Counted from the stretch's first letter, positions 17,031-24,992 are shown. The stretch: DNA of 64,000 nt from Paeniglutamicibacter gangotriensis Lz1y (GCF_000348945.1 NZ_AOCK01000004.1:248001-312000); one strand, 5' to 3'. Notes: generated by a model from the sequence alone, not told the origin. Numbers and translations: made by a program.

Positions 17031-19007
17031 TTGTCTTCCGACATGCCCGAAAACCAGCCCACCGCCGATTCCAAGACCGAAGAAGATTCGATTCTCTTCA
17101 CCGATCTGGGCCTCGACGGCCGCGTCCTCGCCGCCGTCTCCGATCTCGGCTACGAAAAGCCCTCACCAATTCAGGCCGCGACCATCCCGGCGCTGCTCGA
17201 AGGCCGCGACGTCGTTGGCGTCGCCCAGACCGGTACCGGCAAGACCGCCGCGTTCGCCCTTCCGGCCCTGTCGAAGATGGCCGAGCTTGCCGACCTGAAC
17301 GGCACTGCCCGCAAGACCCAGGTTCTGGTCCTTGCCCCGACCCGTGAGCTTGCGCTCCAGGTCGCCGAGGCCTTCACCTCCTATGCCAAGCACATGGGCG
17401 ACTTCACCGTCCTTCCCGTGTACGGCGGATCCCCGTACGGCCCGCAGCTTGCCGGCCTGCGCCGCGGCGCCCAGGTTGTCGTCGGCACCCCAGGCCGCGT
17501 CATCGACCACATCAACAAGGGTTCCTTGGACCTTTCGGACCTGCAGTACGTGGTCTTGGATGAGGCCGACGAAATGCTGCGCATGGGCTTCGCCGAAGAG
17601 GTCGCCAAGATTCTTGAGGCCACCCCGGAAGAGAAGCAGGTGGTGCTGTTCTCGGCCACCATGCCTTCGGCAATCCGCCGGATCTCCAAGCAGTACCTGC
17701 GCAACCCGCAGGAAATCTCGGTCAAGTCCAATACGACCACCGAGCCGAACATTCGCCAGCGCTACGTGCAGGTCATGGGAGCCCACAAGCTCGACGCCGT
17801 GACCCGCATCCTGGAATCGGAAAAGTTCGACGGCGTCATCGCCTTCGTTCGCACCAAGATGGCCACCGAGGACCTCGCCGACAAGCTGAAGGCTCGTGGC
17901 TTCACCGCCGCAGCAATCAACGGTGACATCCCGCAGCAGCAGCGCGAGCGCACCATCGAGAACCTGCGCGATGGCAAGATCGACATCTTGGTCGCTACCG
18001 ATGTCGCGGCCCGTGGCCTTGACGTTGAGCGCGTGTCCCACGTGATCAACTTCGACATCCCGCACGACACCGAGTCCTACGTGCACCGCATCGGCCGTAC
18101 CGGCCGTGCAGGGCGCACCGGCGACGCGATCCTGTTCATGACCCCGCGTGAGAAGTACTTGCTGCGAGCCATCGAAAAGGCCACTCGCCAGACCGTTGAG
18201 CTGATGCACCTGCCAAGCGTTGACGCAGTCAACGACAAGCGTCTGGCCAAGTTCGCTGACAAGATCGGCGAGACCATCTCCTCGCAGGACCTCTCGGTCT
18301 TCCGCGGACTGGTGGAGAAGTTCTCCGCCGAGCACGAAGAAATCGACGAAGTCGAGATCGCTGCAGCGCTGGCGCACATGGCTCAGGGCGGTCGCCCGCT
18401 GCTCATGCAGGACATGCCTACCCCGCCGGCCAAGCAGGCACGCATGGCCAAGGGCGGCAAGGACGGCTTCGGCTCCCGCGGCCCGTCCCGCGCCCTGACC
18501 GAAGGCAACGCCACCTACCGCATTGCGGTGGGTCGTCGCCAGCGCGTCATGCCCGGCTCCATCGTTGGCGCATTGGCCAACGAAGGCGGCCTGACTTCCG
18601 CACAGATCGGCGGCATCGACATCCGTGCCGACCACACCTTGGTGGAACTGCCCGCAGATCTCTCCTCGGAGCAGAAGAATTCCCTCTCACGCACCCGCAT
18701 CGGCGGCGAACTGATCCACCTGGAACTGGACAACGGGCGCAGCCCCAAGTCCGACCGTGATGACGACCGCGGTGGATACCGTGGCGGCCAGGGCGGTGGC
18801 GGCGGATACCGCGGCCAGGGCGGTGGCGGCGGCGGTTACCGTGGCGGCCAGGGTGGCGGCGGCGGATACCGCGGCGGCAACGACCGTCGCGAAGGTTCCT
18901 CCGAAGGCGGCGGCGGATACCGCGGCGGCCAGGGCGGCGGAGAGCGCAGCTTCGGCGGCCCGCGTAAGCCTCGCACCACCGGCGGCCCGCGCCGTCGCGA
19001 TTACTAA
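17031..19007 (+). CDS. deaD: DEAD/DEAH-box ATP-dependent RNA helicase (CsdA/DeaD-like) with RGG-type tail
   Basis: A 658-residue RNA helicase. RecA domain 1: Q motif GYEKPSPIQ, AQTGTGKTAAF (Walker A), PTRELA, DEADEML, SAT. RecA domain 2: IAFVRTK, ATDVAARGLD, HRIGRTGRAGR. Then a DbpA-type RNA-binding domain (TYRIAVGRRQRVMPGSIVGA to about residue 565). The last 80 residues are Gly/Arg/Tyr-rich repeats (GGYRGGQGGG units), an unstructured RNA-binding tail. Such helicases aid ribosome assembly and mRNA decay in the cold. Start TTG at 17031 with GAGGT 8 nt upstream; ATG at 17043 is possible. The leader can sequester that ribosome-binding site. Confidence 0.93.
   Translation: MSSDMPENQPTADSKTEEDSILFTDLGLDGRVLAAVSDLGYEKPSPIQAATIPALLEGRDVVGVAQTGTGKTAAFALPALSKMAELADLNGTARKTQVLVLAPTRELALQVAEAFTSYAKHMGDFTVLPVYGGSPYGPQLAGLRRGAQVVVGTPGRVIDHINKGSLDLSDLQYVVLDEADEMLRMGFAEEVAKILEATPEEKQVVLFSATMPSAIRRISKQYLRNPQEISVKSNTTTEPNIRQRYVQVMGAHKLDAVTRILESEKFDGVIAFVRTKMATEDLADKLKARGFTAAAINGDIPQQQRERTIENLRDGKIDILVATDVAARGLDVERVSHVINFDIPHDTESYVHRIGRTGRAGRTGDAILFMTPREKYLLRAIEKATRQTVELMHLPSVDAVNDKRLAKFADKIGETISSQDLSVFRGLVEKFSAEHEEIDEVEIAAALAHMAQGGRPLLMQDMPTPPAKQARMAKGGKDGFGSRGPSRALTEGNATYRIAVGRRQRVMPGSIVGALANEGGLTSAQIGGIDIRADHTLVELPADLSSEQKNSLSRTRIGGELIHLELDNGRSPKSDRDDDRGGYRGGQGGGGGYRGQGGGGGGYRGGQGGGGGYRGGNDRREGSSEGGGGYRGGQGGGERSFGGPRKPRTTGGPRRRDY
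18767..18960 (+). repeat. Gly/Arg-rich coding repeats in the helicase tail
   Basis: Imperfect tandem units encoding GGYRGGQGGG, with GGCGGATACCGCGGC-like cores, cover about 190 bp; prone to length change. Confidence 0.8.
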
Positions 19008-19019
19008 GCACTAACGAAT

Positions 19020-19086
19020 CAAGGCCCTCGGTGAGGGTGTTCTGCTCCAAATGAGGAGCGGGCACCGCCACCGGGGGCCTTGTTTT
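19020..19086 (+). terminator. Terminator after the helicase gene
   Basis: CAAGGCCC and GGGCCTTG arms with inner pairing, followed by TTTTT at 19082-19086, 13 bp past the stop codon. Confidence 0.8.
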
Positions 19087-19590
19087 TCGTCGCTACGCGC
19101 CGAGGCGCCGTAGCAGGCATCGGGCGAACCGCCAGTGCGGTTGGAGCCACAAGGGTGGAGCCGACGCCGGACGCCGCTGAAAGGACCAGCTGGCCGCTGC
19201 CCATCTTGGCTGCTGTGGACCGCTCGCCGCAAGGGAAGATCCCAGGTGGCGAGCGGGTGAGCATCGGCCCTGTGTCAGGCGAGCCGGCTCATGATCCGAA
19301 ACCAGGCGCAGTACGGTTGCCCCTGGCAGAGGGACCGTCGGGCACGGTAAATCGAGCAGCGCATGTCACGAACTTGGGGCCTCAAGGCATCATGATGTGG
19401 GGGCGAAAATAACCAGCGGTTGGAGTCCATGGGTGTCGGGGGCTTTCCAAGAGACATCGAATGGCAATAAGGGATCACCGAAATCTTCAAGGAAGCGGTG
19501 ACTTGCCTCACGGCTTCGGGGCCGAATAGGACTCCTGACATGCTCCTTTCGGAAAGATTTGTGTGGTCGATCACAAAGTGCCATGCCGAT
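19087..19590. other. Gene-poor region before the tRNA cluster
   Basis: About 500 bp without a convincing gene. Open frames on both strands are short, lack family resemblance and ribosome-binding sites, and one runs antisense through tRNA-Thr. Possibly decayed sequence. Confidence 0.5.
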
Positions 19591-19630
19591 TTCACGGCCT
19601 CGAAAATTGCTGGTAGAGTTCTTACTCGTT
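19591..19630 (+). promoter_or_regulatory. Promoter of tRNA-Thr copy 1
   Basis: TTCACG (19591-19596), 17-bp spacer, TAGAGT (19614-19619), then CTCGTT immediately before the tRNA. Confidence 0.65.
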
Positions 19631-19702
19631 GCCCCCCTAGCTCAGTGGTAGAGCGCGTTCTTGGTAAGAACGAGGTCATCGGATCGATTCCGATGGGGGG
19701 CT
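19631..19702 (+). tRNA. tRNA-Thr (anticodon GGT), copy 1
   Basis: A 72-nt cloverleaf with acceptor GCCCCCC/GGGGGGC, D-arm TAGCTCAGTGGTAGAG, anticodon GGT at 19663-19665 in loop TTGGTAA, and T-arm ATCGATT. Identical to the copy at 20585. CCA not encoded. Confidence 0.95.
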
Positions 19703-19715
19703 CTGAATGGAATGG

Positions 19716-19760
19716 CCCGCGTCTGAGTCGGCCCGCAAGGGAATCTGACGCGGACGCGGG
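19716..19760 (+). terminator. Hairpin between tRNA-Thr and tRNA-Met
   Basis: CCCGCGTC (19716-19723) pairs with GACGCGGG (19753-19760), followed by TCTTATCATT; a weak terminator or processing stem. Confidence 0.45.
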
Positions 19761-19773
19761 TCTTATCATTCGT

Positions 19774-19847
19774 GGCGGCTTAGCTCAGCTGGTTAGAGCG
19801 CACGACTCATAATCGTGAGGTCCCGGGATCGAGTCCCGGAGCCGCTA
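19774..19847 (+). tRNA. tRNA-Met (anticodon CAT), elongator type
   Basis: A 74-nt cloverleaf: acceptor GGCGGCT/AGCCGCT with a G-U first pair, anticodon loop CTCATAA, T-arm CCGGG/CCCGG. It lacks the three G-C pairs at the anticodon stem base typical of initiator tRNA. Confidence 0.93.
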
Positions 19848-19856
19848 CAGAATATT

Positions 19857-19890
19857 CCCCGTCTCTCTTCTGGAGAGGCGGGGATTTTTG
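19857..19890 (+). terminator. Terminator after tRNA-Met
   Basis: CCCCGTCTCTC pairs with GAGAGGCGGGG (one G-U), followed by ATTTTTG. Confidence 0.88.
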
Positions 19891-20089
19891 TTTCTGCAGG
19901 GCAAGCCCGCCGCCGTGCTGGCTGTTTTGCAGCGCTGGCAGGATGCTGGGTGGCCCGAGTCTCCGATGGTCGACTTTGCCGCCAATCACGAAGCGCTGGC
20001 CATACGGTTGGCGTGGCCGGTTGCCACGGGCTCTGGAATGACAACACCATGGTCCTCGACAGTCAGCTGAACCGTGCCGACACCTACCT

Positions 20090-20463
20090 GCTTGAGGGTG
20101 TTCCTGCCGTATTCAACAAGCCAGATTCCAGATTCTTCCGTCAGGACTATGTGGATAGGTATGTGTCTTTTTTGAACGCTTCGACGGGACGTGATGTCGG
20201 CGCAGCCTGTTCCGATCGTGCGGACCTACAGTGCGGTCATCGCGGGCGTGGGACATTGACATTACCGCGTATTCGCGCTTTACAACCTGGTCGGTGCCCT
20301 GTTGCCGGGCGTCAGGGTCACCATATTTGGTTTCTGGCTGGGCCAGTACGTATGGGTCGGTAAAAACATGGACATGATGTTCATTGTCATTGTGCCCATC
20401 TCGGCGCTACCGAATGGCGTGGAACTACCCAAAGTCCGGCCTTTCGATCCGGTCCAAAGGTAG
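20090..20463 (+). pseudogene. Decayed DedA-family gene fragment
   Basis: Three frames on the plus strand together spell a DedA (SNARE-associated) C-terminal half. In the frame beginning at 20133: FFRQDYVDRYVSF. After a shift near 20171: FERFDG. After another near 20185 and onward: QPVPIVRTYSAVIAGVGH, an in-frame TGA at 20257, then HYRVFALYNLVGALLPGVRV, TIFGFWLGQYVWVGKNMD, and a hydrophobic end closing at TAG 20461. These match the conserved DedA order F-x-P-hVRTxxPhhAGhGxMxYxxFxhYNhhG. No intact N-terminus was found upstream. The intact DedA gene at 20728 is on the other strand and differs in detail, so this is a second paralogue rather than a recent copy. Confidence 0.8.
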
Positions 20464-20544
20464 TCGCACCCGCAGGAGCAGGTCCGAAGACTTGACCCCA
20501 CACACGGCCGAATGTGCTGTTCGTCATGTCCGTGTGTTTGGATG

Positions 20545-20584
20545 TGCATTTCGGGTCGATCGTTGTGTAGAGTAATTTCTCGTT
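20545..20584 (+). promoter_or_regulatory. Promoter of tRNA-Thr copy 2
   Basis: TGCATT (20545-20550), 17-bp spacer, TAGAGT (20568-20573), then CTCGTT immediately before the tRNA. Confidence 0.6.
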
Positions 20585-20656
20585 GCCCCCCTAGCTCAGT
20601 GGTAGAGCGCGTTCTTGGTAAGAACGAGGTCATCGGATCGATTCCGATGGGGGGCT
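20585..20656 (+). tRNA. tRNA-Thr (anticodon GGT), copy 2
   Basis: Base-for-base the same 72-nt gene as at 19631, including CTCGTT before and CTCTGAA after; 954 bp separate the two starts. Confidence 0.95.
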
Positions 20657-20661
20657 CTGAA

Positions 20662-20713
20662 AAAGAACCGCGGTCGCCTCCGAAATCTGGAGGTAACCGC
20701 GGTTCTTTGTTTT
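20662..20713. terminator. Terminator after tRNA-Thr copy 2, shared with dedA
   Basis: AAGAACCGCGGT...GCCTCC pairs with GGAGGT...ACCGCGGTTCTT around GAAATCT, followed by TGTTTT; A-rich on the other side, so it can also serve the converging DedA gene. Confidence 0.9.
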
Positions 20714-20727
20714 GCTGCTGAGTCTGG

Positions 20728-21393
20728 CTATTTGCGCAATGACGTATTGCCGCTGACCTTCGATACGATCCGGTCAATCAGGATTCCCAGTCCGATGGCC
20801 ACCGCCACGGCTACGACCATCCCCAGCAAATGATGCTCCTCGAACCAGCGCCCGGCCAAAACCCCGATCATCACCGAATACGCTGCCCACGCCAAGCTGG
20901 AAAAGCTGGTGAGAATGACGAATTTGCGTTGCGGGAATTTTGTGGCACCTGCAACCAGGTTAACCGCGACGCGGCCAATGGGCACGAAACGAGCGACCAA
21001 GATCAACGACACCGGGCGAAGACGTAATTCATAGCCGGCCCAAGCGAAGGCATGTTGCAGACGTTTCCTACGCATCCACGCGAACCTGTCTGTTCCAATG
21101 CCCCGTCCGATCATGTAAGCCACGTTGTCGCCAACGAAGGCTCCCAGGCCCGCCACCAGCCCCAGAACCCAAGGGTTGGGATTTCCGTGGGTTGGAACCA
21201 AGGAAGCAAGGGCAACAACCAGGGACTCGCTGGGCACCGGAGGGAAGAAGCCGTCAATGGCACAGAAAAGAAAAATCATGAGATACGACAGGGGATTACC
21301 TGCCGCAGCGAATATGAAAGCGCTTATCGCGTCCAAGGCGGTGGAGAAAAAGTCCAAGCGAAATCCTGTCCGTTCCAGGCGCCCCTCAACCAT
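20728..21393 (-). CDS. DedA-family membrane protein, putative undecaprenyl-phosphate translocase (UptA type)
   Basis: A 221-residue integral membrane protein with the DedA landmarks: FFPPVPSESLVV near residue 49 (re-entrant hairpin with acidic residue), GAFVGDNVAYMIGRGIG near residue 84, and ARFVPIGRVAVNLVAGATKFPQRKF in the second half. The last helices end in a basic tail. DedA proteins return undecaprenyl phosphate to the cytoplasmic face or maintain proton gradients; specificity here is inferred from the family only. ATG 21393 is the first start; no strong ribosome-binding site. It converges on tRNA-Thr copy 2. Confidence 0.9.
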   Translation of the reverse strand: MVEGRLERTGFRLDFFSTALDAISAFIFAAAGNPLSYLMIFLFCAIDGFFPPVPSESLVVALASLVPTHGNPNPWVLGLVAGLGAFVGDNVAYMIGRGIGTDRFAWMRRKRLQHAFAWAGYELRLRPVSLILVARFVPIGRVAVNLVAGATKFPQRKFVILTSFSSLAWAAYSVMIGVLAGRWFEEHHLLGMVVAVAVAIGLGILIDRIVSKVSGNTSLRK

Positions 21394-21619
21394 CGCTGCG
21401 GGCGCGGCTATCCTCTTCCAAGGCTAACCACGAGCCATCCCATTTCCTACTTGGCAGAAAAATGTGATGATTCCGACTCAATCCGAAGGTTCACAAGGGA
21501 TGGCCGATAGGATGGACAAAGCGTGAATGCTGCATGGACACGTGCCGGGCCGAGATTGAGGGACTAGGCAGAGCCACTCGCAAAGTACGACTACGAACCT
21601 TCAGGAAAGGACGAAGCTC

Positions 21620-23659
21620 ATGCCGAAGGCGGACTTCAACCAAGAGTTCCCGACCAGGGCTTCTCTGCGGCGCGCCCGCGAAGCCGAACTGGAGGCCCAG
21701 GAGAAGGCCGGAGAAGAAGCCAATCGGACCGATAGTTCGCCTCAGGCAGCTGACGAGTTCGACGCAGTTCCTGAGGCGGGATCGACCGGGACCTCTGCCG
21801 GTCCCGGCAGGCGCAGCCCCGAGGTTTCCACACCTGCAGCGAAACCCGCACCCACAAGCGCCACTTCGGCTCCCACAGCAGCAAAGCCGCTGCCTAAGCC
21901 ACCCGTCGCGGCCGCCGGACCAGCAAAATTCATGCCGGCAGCCGACGCTCGCCAGACAAAAGATGCAGACAGCAAGACCCCATCCAGGCCGGCGGTACCG
22001 GCCCCGGTGACGAAGGACGCAGCAGCGGCTGCAACAGTCGCGAAGCCGACTCCGAAGGCTGAGCCCAAGAAATCGGCTCCCACCGCGCCGACAGCTCCCA
22101 CTGCCTCAACGGCAGCGAAGCCAACGGCGACAAAGCCTGCACAGCCAAAGCCTCAAGCACCCGCAGCGTCGAATCCGGCCAAGCCCTCGGCTCCGGCATC
22201 AAAGTCCGCAGGCCCCGCCGTTGTGCCGGCGCCAAAGACTGCCGACAAGAATTCAGCAACAGCGCAGTCCGCACCCACTGCAGCAGCGAAGCCCGCGGCG
22301 CAAGCCACGGCCGCGAAGCCGGTGGCAGCCTCGAAACCAACGCCAGCGAAGCCGGTGGCCGCGACTCCTGCCCCGAAACCAGAGCCGGTCAAGCCCGCGG
22401 CAGCCACCCCGACACCGAAGCCAGCTCCAGCCAAGCCTGCGGCAGCCACTGCGGCGCCGAAACCCGTGCCCGCGAAGCCAGCCCCAGCCAAGACGGCGGG
22501 AAATACACCGGCTCCGAAGCCCGCTGTAGTGAAGCCGGCATCAGCCACGCCGGCCGACACGCCGAAGCCTGCCAACGCCCAGAAGCCAGCCGGGCCCAAA
22601 GCCGCACCGGAGTCGGCAACACCGACTGGCGCAACACCAGTGCCGCCGAGCGCAGCATCCCCGGCAACCGCCGAGGACCTCTCCACTTCCGCGGGCCGCC
22701 GCCAGGCCTTCCGCGAGCTCAACCCGGCCGCCGGAACCCGTGACACGTTCCTTCGCCCGGAAGACGAAACAACTTTCCGCGCCGAACGTGGCTTCCGCGG
22801 TTTCCTCTCCCGCCTGGGCTTCAATATGGCGCCGTCGGTCGAAGAAGTCGAAGAACGCAATTGGCGTCGCACCGTGGGGACCCGATTGGCCGAGTCCAAG
22901 ACGATTTCCGTGGTCAACGGCAAGGGCGGGGCCAACAAGACTCCCACCGCGGTGCTGCTTTCGGCAGTCTTCGGTCGCAACACCGGTGACCCGGTGCTGG
23001 TCTGGGACAACAACGGCACCCGCGGAACCCTCGGCTGGCGCACCATCCAAGGCACGCACGGGGCACATTCCATGGACCTGCTGGCCGCCGCACCGGGGCT
23101 CAAGGACGTCAAGGTCGGGGATCCAGTCATCCACGACTACACGCACTACCAGCCCGAGGACTGCTACAGCGTGCTGCGCACCGACCCCACGCTGCTGGCC
23201 AGCGAGCAGTTCGTCAACGCTGCGGACTACGACAAGCTCCATGAAATCGTCTCCAAGTTCTTTGCCCTGACCATCGTGGACTCGGGCAACGATGAATCCG
23301 CCGAGCGCTGGATGCGGATGATCGATCACACCGACCAGCTGGTCATCGCCAGCACCACGGTGGAGGAACACGCCGAGGCCGGCGCCCTGCTGCTCGAGGC
23401 CCTGGCCAAACGCGGGGGACACTACGCAGACCTAGCAAAAAATGCCGTGGTGATCGTCTCGCAGCACGAACCCCACGGAAACAGCGAACAGCTCGACCGC
23501 ATCGCCCACGGCTTCCGCCGCCTGGCGCGCTCCGTGGTGACCGTCCCCTACGATGCGGCACTGGTCAAGGGCCAGATCCGCTTCGAAGGGCTGCGTCCGG
23601 CAACGCGTCGTTCCTGGCTGCACGCCACGGCCGCGGTGGCCGGGGCGCTGCACGACTAA
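21620..23659 (+). CDS. MinD/ParA-like ATPase with long Ala/Pro/Lys-rich N-terminal region (EspI-like architecture)
   Basis: A 679-residue protein in two parts. Residues 1-365 are low-complexity Ala, Pro and Lys, much of it in units such as PKPAPAKPAAAT, and probably disordered. Residues about 380-679 form a SIMIBI-class ATPase: deviant Walker A VNGKGGANKTPTAV, a WDNNGTRGTLGW switch, LTIVDSGNDES (Walker B-like), and a VIVSQHEPHG segment. The layout matches EspI/MinD-like proteins near actinobacterial type VII secretion genes, but no secretion gene is present here. AGGAAAGGACG precedes ATG 21620. The DUF2797 gene follows after 1 nt, so the two are translationally linked. Confidence 0.8.
   Translation: MPKADFNQEFPTRASLRRAREAELEAQEKAGEEANRTDSSPQAADEFDAVPEAGSTGTSAGPGRRSPEVSTPAAKPAPTSATSAPTAAKPLPKPPVAAAGPAKFMPAADARQTKDADSKTPSRPAVPAPVTKDAAAAATVAKPTPKAEPKKSAPTAPTAPTASTAAKPTATKPAQPKPQAPAASNPAKPSAPASKSAGPAVVPAPKTADKNSATAQSAPTAAAKPAAQATAAKPVAASKPTPAKPVAATPAPKPEPVKPAAATPTPKPAPAKPAAATAAPKPVPAKPAPAKTAGNTPAPKPAVVKPASATPADTPKPANAQKPAGPKAAPESATPTGATPVPPSAASPATAEDLSTSAGRRQAFRELNPAAGTRDTFLRPEDETTFRAERGFRGFLSRLGFNMAPSVEEVEERNWRRTVGTRLAESKTISVVNGKGGANKTPTAVLLSAVFGRNTGDPVLVWDNNGTRGTLGWRTIQGTHGAHSMDLLAAAPGLKDVKVGDPVIHDYTHYQPEDCYSVLRTDPTLLASEQFVNAADYDKLHEIVSKFFALTIVDSGNDESAERWMRMIDHTDQLVIASTTVEEHAEAGALLLEALAKRGGHYADLAKNAVVIVSQHEPHGNSEQLDRIAHGFRRLARSVVTVPYDAALVKGQIRFEGLRPATRRSWLHATAAVAGALHD
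22100..22640 (+). repeat. Degenerate Ala-Pro-Lys coding repeats
   Basis: Imperfect units of about 36-39 nt encode PKPxPAKPAAAT-type segments within the MinD-like gene; strongly biased base composition. Confidence 0.75.
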
Positions 23660-23660
23660 G

Positions 23661-24596
23661 GTGCAAGATCCCTGGCTGCTGTGCCGCGGCATCGGCTGGC
23701 CCTCGGAGCCAGGGACCCCGGCATTGGTGCTCGACGATGCCCAGGGGCACGGCCACGACGTGCCCCTGGAACCCGGCACCGTGCTGGGCTTCACGGTGTT
23801 GCCCGGGCGCTGGTGCCTGGGCCACCAAATCATCAAGGACCGGACCCATCGCACGCTGGTGCCCTGCCCCAGCGATGAACAACTGAGCGCCGGAACCCAA
23901 TGCACCGGGTGCCAGAGCCTTGATGAGTCCAGGGCCATGCATGACTTCCACCGCTCCGGCCGCGCCGGTGCGGGACTACGCGACTACCTGGGTCAGCCGC
24001 ACTGGCTCTATGTTGCCACCTTCGCCCACGGCACCACCAAGATCGGCACCGCGGCCGGCCCCAGCAAATGGCGACGCCTGGCCGAACAGGGCGCCATCGC
24101 GGCCCGCTATGTTGCTTGGTGCCCCGACGGGGCAGTGGTACGCATCCTGGAGGACCTAGCCACCAGCGAACTTGGGCTCACCCAGCAGGTGCGTGCCGCA
24201 TCCAAGGCCCGTGGCTTGCTGGAAAACCCGGTAGGGAGCGCCGCGCTCGAGGCGCTCAACGCCGCCGCCGCGGCCGAAGCCCGCACCCTGGTCTCCGGTT
24301 TAGACGCCGGGATCCTGGCCGGGTCGCAGGTGGTGGAGGAAACCTGGGAGGCGCCCGAACAGGGCCGGGAGCTGTTGGCCGGATTCGATACGCAGTTGCT
24401 GCAGCCCTATCCGGAGTATCTGAGCCACGGGCAGCACGGATTCGTGGTGCATTCGATCTCCGGGCAGGTGCTGGGTGTTGGCCTGCTCGGGCAGCCCGAG
24501 ACCTTCGTGGCGAATGCGGCACTGCTCAAGGGCCGCAAACTGGTCTTCGGCACGTATGTGACCGAACCGCCAGCGGTGCAAGGCGCCCTGTTCTAA
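23661..24596 (+). CDS. DUF2797 family protein
   Basis: A 311-residue protein with a GTG start 1 nt after the MinD-like stop codon. The first third has scattered Cys/His residues (LLCRGIGW, RWCLGHQI, LVPCPSDE, CTGC near residue 90) that could bind zinc. The middle (HWLYVATFAHGTTKIGTA, R at about 138, LAEQGAIAARYVAW, RILEDLATSELG) follows the order of a GIY-YIG-type core: aromatic strand, K-x-G, Arg, then Glu. That fold assignment is my inference. The C-terminal third (LLQPYPEYLSHGQHGFVVHSIS) resembles other DUF2797 proteins. Function unknown. Confidence 0.75.
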   Translation: MQDPWLLCRGIGWPSEPGTPALVLDDAQGHGHDVPLEPGTVLGFTVLPGRWCLGHQIIKDRTHRTLVPCPSDEQLSAGTQCTGCQSLDESRAMHDFHRSGRAGAGLRDYLGQPHWLYVATFAHGTTKIGTAAGPSKWRRLAEQGAIAARYVAWCPDGAVVRILEDLATSELGLTQQVRAASKARGLLENPVGSAALEALNAAAAAEARTLVSGLDAGILAGSQVVEETWEAPEQGRELLAGFDTQLLQPYPEYLSHGQHGFVVHSISGQVLGVGLLGQPETFVANAALLKGRKLVFGTYVTEPPAVQGALF

Positions 24597-24616
24597 CCCG
24601 ATTTGCCGTGCTGAAT

Positions 24617-24622
24617 TAGGAT
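24617..24622 (+). promoter_or_regulatory. -10 box candidate for the 94-aa membrane protein gene
   Basis: TAGGAT ends 6 nt before ATG at 24629. AGGA could alternatively act as a ribosome-binding site. Confidence 0.45.
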
Positions 24623-24628
24623 TGGATC

Positions 24629-24913
24629 ATGACCAATACCCCCTGGGAAGCTTCGTCCGGACTGTATAAGAAACTGGCCATCGGGTCGATCGTGATTTCC
24701 GCCACCGGAATCATCTTGGCCCTCATCGGGGCCAACACCCACAACCGCCCGCTGATGTACACCGCACTGGGCATCATCGGCGTCGGGCTGGTGGCCCACC
24801 TGATCGGGATGACGGTGCGCGCCCGCGACGCCAGGGCCTGGCGCGTCTCCCAGGGACTAATCAAGCCGCGTCCGGCGAAGCGGAACAAGAATACTCCCGG
24901 GGACAGGGCCTAA
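24629..24913 (+). CDS. Small membrane protein, unknown function
   Basis: A 94-residue protein with two hydrophobic segments, LAIGSIVISATGIILALIGA (about 16-35) and YTALGIIGVGLVAHLIGMTV (about 44-63), joined by a short polar turn (NTHNRPLM), then a basic cytoplasmic tail. The pattern resembles small actinobacterial two-helix proteins of unknown role. It stands between the DUF2797 gene and the MaoC pair. Confidence 0.75.
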   Translation: MTNTPWEASSGLYKKLAIGSIVISATGIILALIGANTHNRPLMYTALGIIGVGLVAHLIGMTVRARDARAWRVSQGLIKPRPAKRNKNTPGDRA

Positions 24914-24992
24914 ACCGCCGACCCCGTGCGGGCCAATCCCCACACTGCACACACTTAGTTAGCATCAGCCACGACACAGGAGCGGCATACCG

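Noticed and set aside
19275-19769. A 164-codon minus-strand frame
   Set aside because: It overlaps tRNA-Thr in antisense; no family, no ribosome-binding site.
19815-20132. A plus-strand frame starting inside tRNA-Met
   Set aside because: The start lies in the tRNA; only the later part has meaning, as one frame of the DedA pseudogene.
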